Shown: in pieces, positions 31,325 through 34,272 of the stretch
How the letters are laid out: the number at the start of each line of letters is the position of its first letter
Numbering within the stretch: the first letter of the stretch is position 1
From: UMGS1613 sp963616135
Lineage (GTDB): Bacteria; Bacillota_I; Bacilli_A; RF39; UBA660
DNA: 34,272 nt
NCBI GenBank assembly: GCA_963616135.1
Contig: CAVEJT010000005.1
Location: 1-34,272, forward strand
Direction: 5' to 3'
Position numbers and translations under genes: made by a program
The notes under the pieces: generated by a model
Database searches by the model: none
What the model saw: only the letters and a program-made list of their open reading frames with translations
What the model was told of the DNA's origin: nothing

Positions 31325-33754
31325 ATGATAATACTAGATAAGGTTAATAAATACTTCAATAAGGGTAGAAAAAATGAAGTACACGTTATTGATAATACAA
31401 CTCTTACTTTAGGTGATACTGGACTTGTCGCACTTTTAGGTCCTAGTGGATGTGGAAAGACTACATTACTTAATACTATAGGTGGATTAGACAGAATAAA
31501 AAGGGGAAAAATAATAATAGATGGAAAAAAGATTAGTAGTAGATCTTATAGAAAAGTAGATAAAATAAGGAATTTAAATATTGGTTATATATTTCAAGAT
31601 TATAAATTAATTGATAATTTAAGTGTTTATGATAATGTTGCTTTAGTACTTAAAATGATTGGTATTAAAGATAAAAAAGAAATAAAAAAAAGAGTAGAAT
31701 ATGTACTTGATAAAACAGGAATGTTAAGATATAAAAGAAGACCTGCTAGTATGTTATCAGGTGGAGAAAGACAGAGAGTAGGTATAGCGCGTGCTATAGT
31801 AAAAGATCCAAGTATAATTTTAGCAGATGAACCTACAGGAAATTTGGATAGTAAGAATTCACTTGAAATCATGAAAATAATTGCTTCAATTTCAAAAGAA
31901 AGACTTGTAATACTTGTAACACATGAACAAGATCTCGCACATTTCTATGCATCAAGAATAATAGAAATAAGCGATGGTAAAATAATTCGTGATTACGAAA
32001 ATGATATAGAAGATGCTCTAGATTATAAAATGGATAATTCTTTTTACTTAAAAGATTTTAAAAATAACAGTAAATTAAAAGAGAATAATGTAGATATAGA
32101 TGTTTATAGTGATTCTTTTAAAGAATTAAAATTAGATATAGTTCTTAAGAATGGTAATATTTATATTAAAAGTAATACGAGTGATAAAATAGAAATAGTA
32201 GATGAGTCATCTAGTATAGAATTTATAGATGATAATTATAAAAAAATAGAGAAAAAAGATATAGATACTTATAAATTTAAGTTTAATGATATAATAAATA
32301 AAAATATAAAAAAGAAATATTCATCTATATTAAATCCAATAACACTCTTAATAAATGGATTTAAAAAAGTATTTGATTATACATTTTTAAAAAAGATACT
32401 TTTAATAGGTTTCTTAGTATCAGGTTCATTTATAATGTTTGCAACCAGTAGAATATGTTCTACATTTAGAGTACCTGATGAAGATTTTGTTAAATATAAT
32501 AAAAATTATTTATTAGTAGAAAAAAAGAAAATAAAAGTAGAAGACTATTTGAACTATGAATCATTAGATTATGTAAATTATATATTACCAGGAAGTTCTA
32601 TTGTTAAATTTAATTTAAGTTTGGATGATTATTATCAATCTATTAATACTAAAGAAAATTTAACAGGTTCTATAACTTCTATAGATACAATAAATAAAGA
32701 GGATCTAATATTAGGAACTATGCCAGAAAATAATAGTCAAATAGTAGTAGATAAATTAACTATTGAAAATATGTTGAAAAGTTCTGAATTACTAACTATG
32801 ATAGGTATTAATGATTATACTAAATTATTAAATAGAATAGTTAATATTCCTAATGTAGGAAACTTTGAAATAGTAGGTATAACAAACTTTAAAAGTCCTT
32901 CTATATATGTAAATAAAGATTCTATTATAAATATAATATATAATAATAAAGATGCTAATGAATATAGTGTAGAAGAAAGTGAATTAACAGGTATACAGGA
33001 TTATAATTTATTTAAAGATAAAATAGAATTAAAAGAGGGAAGATATCCTGAAAATGATTATGAAACTATAGTAAATATAAGTAATAAAGAATCAATGAAA
33101 TTAAATAAAGGAATATCTGAAAAAGTAAATGATACTAAGCTTACAGTAGTAGGATATTATTATAGTAAAGATAATTTAGATATGTATTTAGTAAATAATA
33201 ATACTATTAAATATGATTTAATAACAAAAACATCAAATATAGTATTATATCCAAAAGATAAAAATGAGACTATTAATAAATTTAGAGAATTTAATTTAAA
33301 TATAAAGAATAGTTATGAATCAAGTAAAGCAGAATATAAAAGGGCTTTAGCTGATAATAATAAAAGTGTTATAGTAGTATCAAGTATAATGATTTTAATA
33401 TCACTAATAGAAATGTTTTTAATGAGTAGATCTTCATTTTTATCTAGAATAAAGGAAATTGGTATATATCGTGCTATAGGTGTTAAAAGAATAGATATTT
33501 ATAAAATGTTTTATGGTGAGATATTTGCTATTACAACATTAGCTTCATTACCAGGAATTATATTTATGGCATATTGTTTAAGTTTAGTTACTAAAATTAA
33601 ATATTTAAAAGGTATGTTTGTAATAAATCCTTTAGTAGTAATTATAGCTATAGTATTTGTTTATTTATTTAATTTAATTATAGGACTTATCCCTGTATTT
33701 AATGTAATAAGAAAAACTCCAGCTCAAATATTATCTAGAACAGATGCAGAATAG
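31325..33754 (+). CDS. ABC transporter ATPase-permease fusion (MacB/FtsX type), second subunit
   Basis: An 809-residue protein. ATG 31325 is chosen because GAGGAGG at 31312-31318 fits it; the in-frame TTG at 31307 overlaps the previous gene. Walker A GPSGCGKTT at 39-47, signature LSGGE at 144-148 and ADEPTGNLD with Asp168-Glu169 are intact. Between the ATPase and the first span (about 357-378) lies an extra charged segment of about 125 residues, absent from the first subunit. The outer domain and three C-terminal spans (about 683-702, 735-757, 768-792) follow, with the FtsX block EIGIYRAIGVKR. A terminator follows, then an XRE regulator gene that may control the pair. Confidence 0.88.
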   Translation: MIILDKVNKYFNKGRKNEVHVIDNTTLTLGDTGLVALLGPSGCGKTTLLNTIGGLDRIKRGKIIIDGKKISSRSYRKVDKIRNLNIGYIFQDYKLIDNLSVYDNVALVLKMIGIKDKKEIKKRVEYVLDKTGMLRYKRRPASMLSGGERQRVGIARAIVKDPSIILADEPTGNLDSKNSLEIMKIIASISKERLVILVTHEQDLAHFYASRIIEISDGKIIRDYENDIEDALDYKMDNSFYLKDFKNNSKLKENNVDIDVYSDSFKELKLDIVLKNGNIYIKSNTSDKIEIVDESSSIEFIDDNYKKIEKKDIDTYKFKFNDIINKNIKKKYSSILNPITLLINGFKKVFDYTFLKKILLIGFLVSGSFIMFATSRICSTFRVPDEDFVKYNKNYLLVEKKKIKVEDYLNYESLDYVNYILPGSSIVKFNLSLDDYYQSINTKENLTGSITSIDTINKEDLILGTMPENNSQIVVDKLTIENMLKSSELLTMIGINDYTKLLNRIVNIPNVGNFEIVGITNFKSPSIYVNKDSIINIIYNNKDANEYSVEESELTGIQDYNLFKDKIELKEGRYPENDYETIVNISNKESMKLNKGISEKVNDTKLTVVGYYYSKDNLDMYLVNNNTIKYDLITKTSNIVLYPKDKNETINKFREFNLNIKNSYESSKAEYKRALADNNKSVIVVSSIMILISLIEMFLMSRSSFLSRIKEIGIYRAIGVKRIDIYKMFYGEIFAITTLASLPGIIFMAYCLSLVTKIKYLKGMFVINPLVVIIAIVFVYLFNLIIGLIPVFNVIRKTPAQILSRTDAE

Positions 33755-33775
33755 AAACTTAATGTTTCTTTTTTT
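33753..33775 (+). terminator. Terminator of the ABC transporter pair
   Basis: AGAAAC/GTTTCT form a 6-bp stem with a TTAAT loop followed by seven T. Confidence 0.8.
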
Positions 33776-33790
33776 GTAATCTTATAAATA

Positions 33791-33842
33791 TTTACAACAA
33801 AAATTGTATATGATAAAATATTTGCAACGGAAAGTTTACAAA
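33791..33842 (+). promoter_or_regulatory. Promoter and possible operator of the XRE gene
   Basis: TTTACA at 33791-33796 and TAAAAT at 33814-33819 are 17 bases apart. TTTACAAC at 33791 recurs as TTTGCAAC at 33821, exactly 30 bases later (three helical turns), and as TTTACAAA at 33835. Such spaced repeats overlapping a promoter fit autoregulation by the XRE protein. A second -10-like TATAAT lies at 33883-33888. Confidence 0.5.
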
Positions 33843-33907
33843 AAGAAAATGATAATTGGTGTTGCGCATACTCATAAAAATATATAATTGTAACTGGAGG
33901 TGGAAAT

Positions 33908-34272
33908 ATGAGATTTTGTGATAAACTTGCAAAATTAAGAAAAAATAATAATTTAAGTCAAGAACAACTTGCAGAAATGATGAATGTATCAAGACAGTCA
34001 ATTTCTAAATGGGAGAGTGGTTCTACATATCCTGATATGGATAAAATGTTACAACTTTGTAAAATATTAAACTGTAAATTAGATGAATTAATGGATGATG
34101 GTGTAATAGGTAATGTTGAAGTAGATAAAAAAAGAGATAATATATTTAATAAAATCTTAAATACAATTACAAAAATATATAATATGTTTTGCAGTATGAC
34201 TACACAAGAAAAATTAAAATGTTTATTAGAACTTTTCTTTATCGCATTTATAGTATTTATACTAGGTAGTAT
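33908..34272 (+). CDS. XRE-family transcription regulator (3' end outside window)
   Basis: GGAGG at 33896-33900 supports ATG 33908. The frame stays open to the end of the window (121 codons visible). Residues 1-65 form a Cro/C1-type helix-turn-helix: FCDKLAKLRKNNNLSQEQLAEMMNVSRQSISKWESGSTYPDMDKMLQLCKILNCKLDELM is the complete domain, split here only by the family's usual spacing. A linker and a hydrophobic stretch (CLLELFFIAFIVFILGS) near the visible end suggest a membrane-linked C-terminus, a layout known for regulators next to ABC export pumps. It follows the transporter pair on the same strand, separated by a terminator and its own promoter. Confidence 0.9.
   Translation, partial: MRFCDKLAKLRKNNNLSQEQLAEMMNVSRQSISKWESGSTYPDMDKMLQLCKILNCKLDELMDDGVIGNVEVDKKRDNIFNKILNTITKIYNMFCSMTTQEKLKCLLELFFIAFIVFILGS

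Noticed and set aside
1..34272. Mycoplasma-type genetic code (TGA as Trp)
   Set aside because: Several clear genes end in TGA with the next start immediately following, and Trp positions in conserved motifs use TGG.

Overview
The window is very AT-rich DNA from a Gram-positive, low-GC bacterium (Bacillota, most likely a Bacilli or gut Mollicutes-like lineage). Strong AGGAGG-type ribosome binding sites, TTGxxx-N17-TATAAT promoters, short hairpin plus T-run terminators, a type VIIb (ESX/WXG100) secretion locus, a CotD-like spore coat protein and VanY-type peptidases all fit this. TGA ends several convincing genes (for example at 723-725 and 1290-1292) and TGG encodes Trp, so the standard bacterial code is used, not the Mycoplasma code. 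I cannot name the species. No tRNA, rRNA, CRISPR array or intact transposase is visible.

Layout. (1) 1-315: the 3' end of an unrecognised gene. (2) 402-1611: a tight four-gene operon of small helical proteins. It has a degenerate WXG100-like protein, a small coiled-coil protein, a canonical WXG100 protein and a free-standing copy of the N-terminal targeting domain found on the big effector at 16779. (3) 1612-1957: a leader with a strong promoter, a possible 25-residue peptide containing a G8 tract, and a large intrinsic terminator placed before the next operon. (4) 1958-9063: a surface operon with a membrane-anchored clostripain-type protease, two further N/Q-rich single-span membrane proteins, a four-span membrane protein, an RDD protein, LemA and a DUF2207 protein with a poly-Gly tail. 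(5) 9064-9677: a gene-free stretch. (6) 9678-15589: the secretion core, with a DUF4176 protein carrying seven FDENG repeats, the EssC motor ATPase and the ubiquitin-like EsaB/YukD. (7) 15721-21171: the substrate operon, with EsxA-like WXG100, a degenerate partner, a coiled-coil protein, a 1098-residue effector ending in a papain-like cysteine peptidase domain, a probable immunity or partner protein, and a second DUF4176 protein with the same C-terminal tail. (8) 21240-25429: accessory genes, including an HD-hydrolase/P-loop kinase fusion, CotD, a decayed BRO-N gene, an apparently structured non-coding RNA of about 330 nt, a double-ASCH protein and a four-span membrane protein. (9) 25439-28248, minus strand: three tandem M15B D,D-carboxypeptidases. 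(10) 28335-28997: MTA/SAH nucleosidase. (11) 29098-33754: two overlapping ABC ATPase-permease fusions. (12) 33908-end: an XRE regulator cut by the window edge.

How it works together. EssC and EsaB would drive export of the WXG100 pair and of the effector, helped by the small coiled-coil and DUF4176 proteins. Hairpins between the WXG100 genes and the effector genes would keep the effector scarce relative to the WXG100 proteins. EssA, EssB and EsaA are not in the window, so the apparatus is either split or divergent here. The most interesting unexplained items are the RNA at 23697-24029, the FDENG/PPIGPGLPGY tail shared almost identically in DNA by both DUF4176 genes, the orphan targeting domain in region 2, the attenuated leader in region 3 and the HD/P-loop fusion. 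All functional assignments are from reading motifs by eye; no database search was run.
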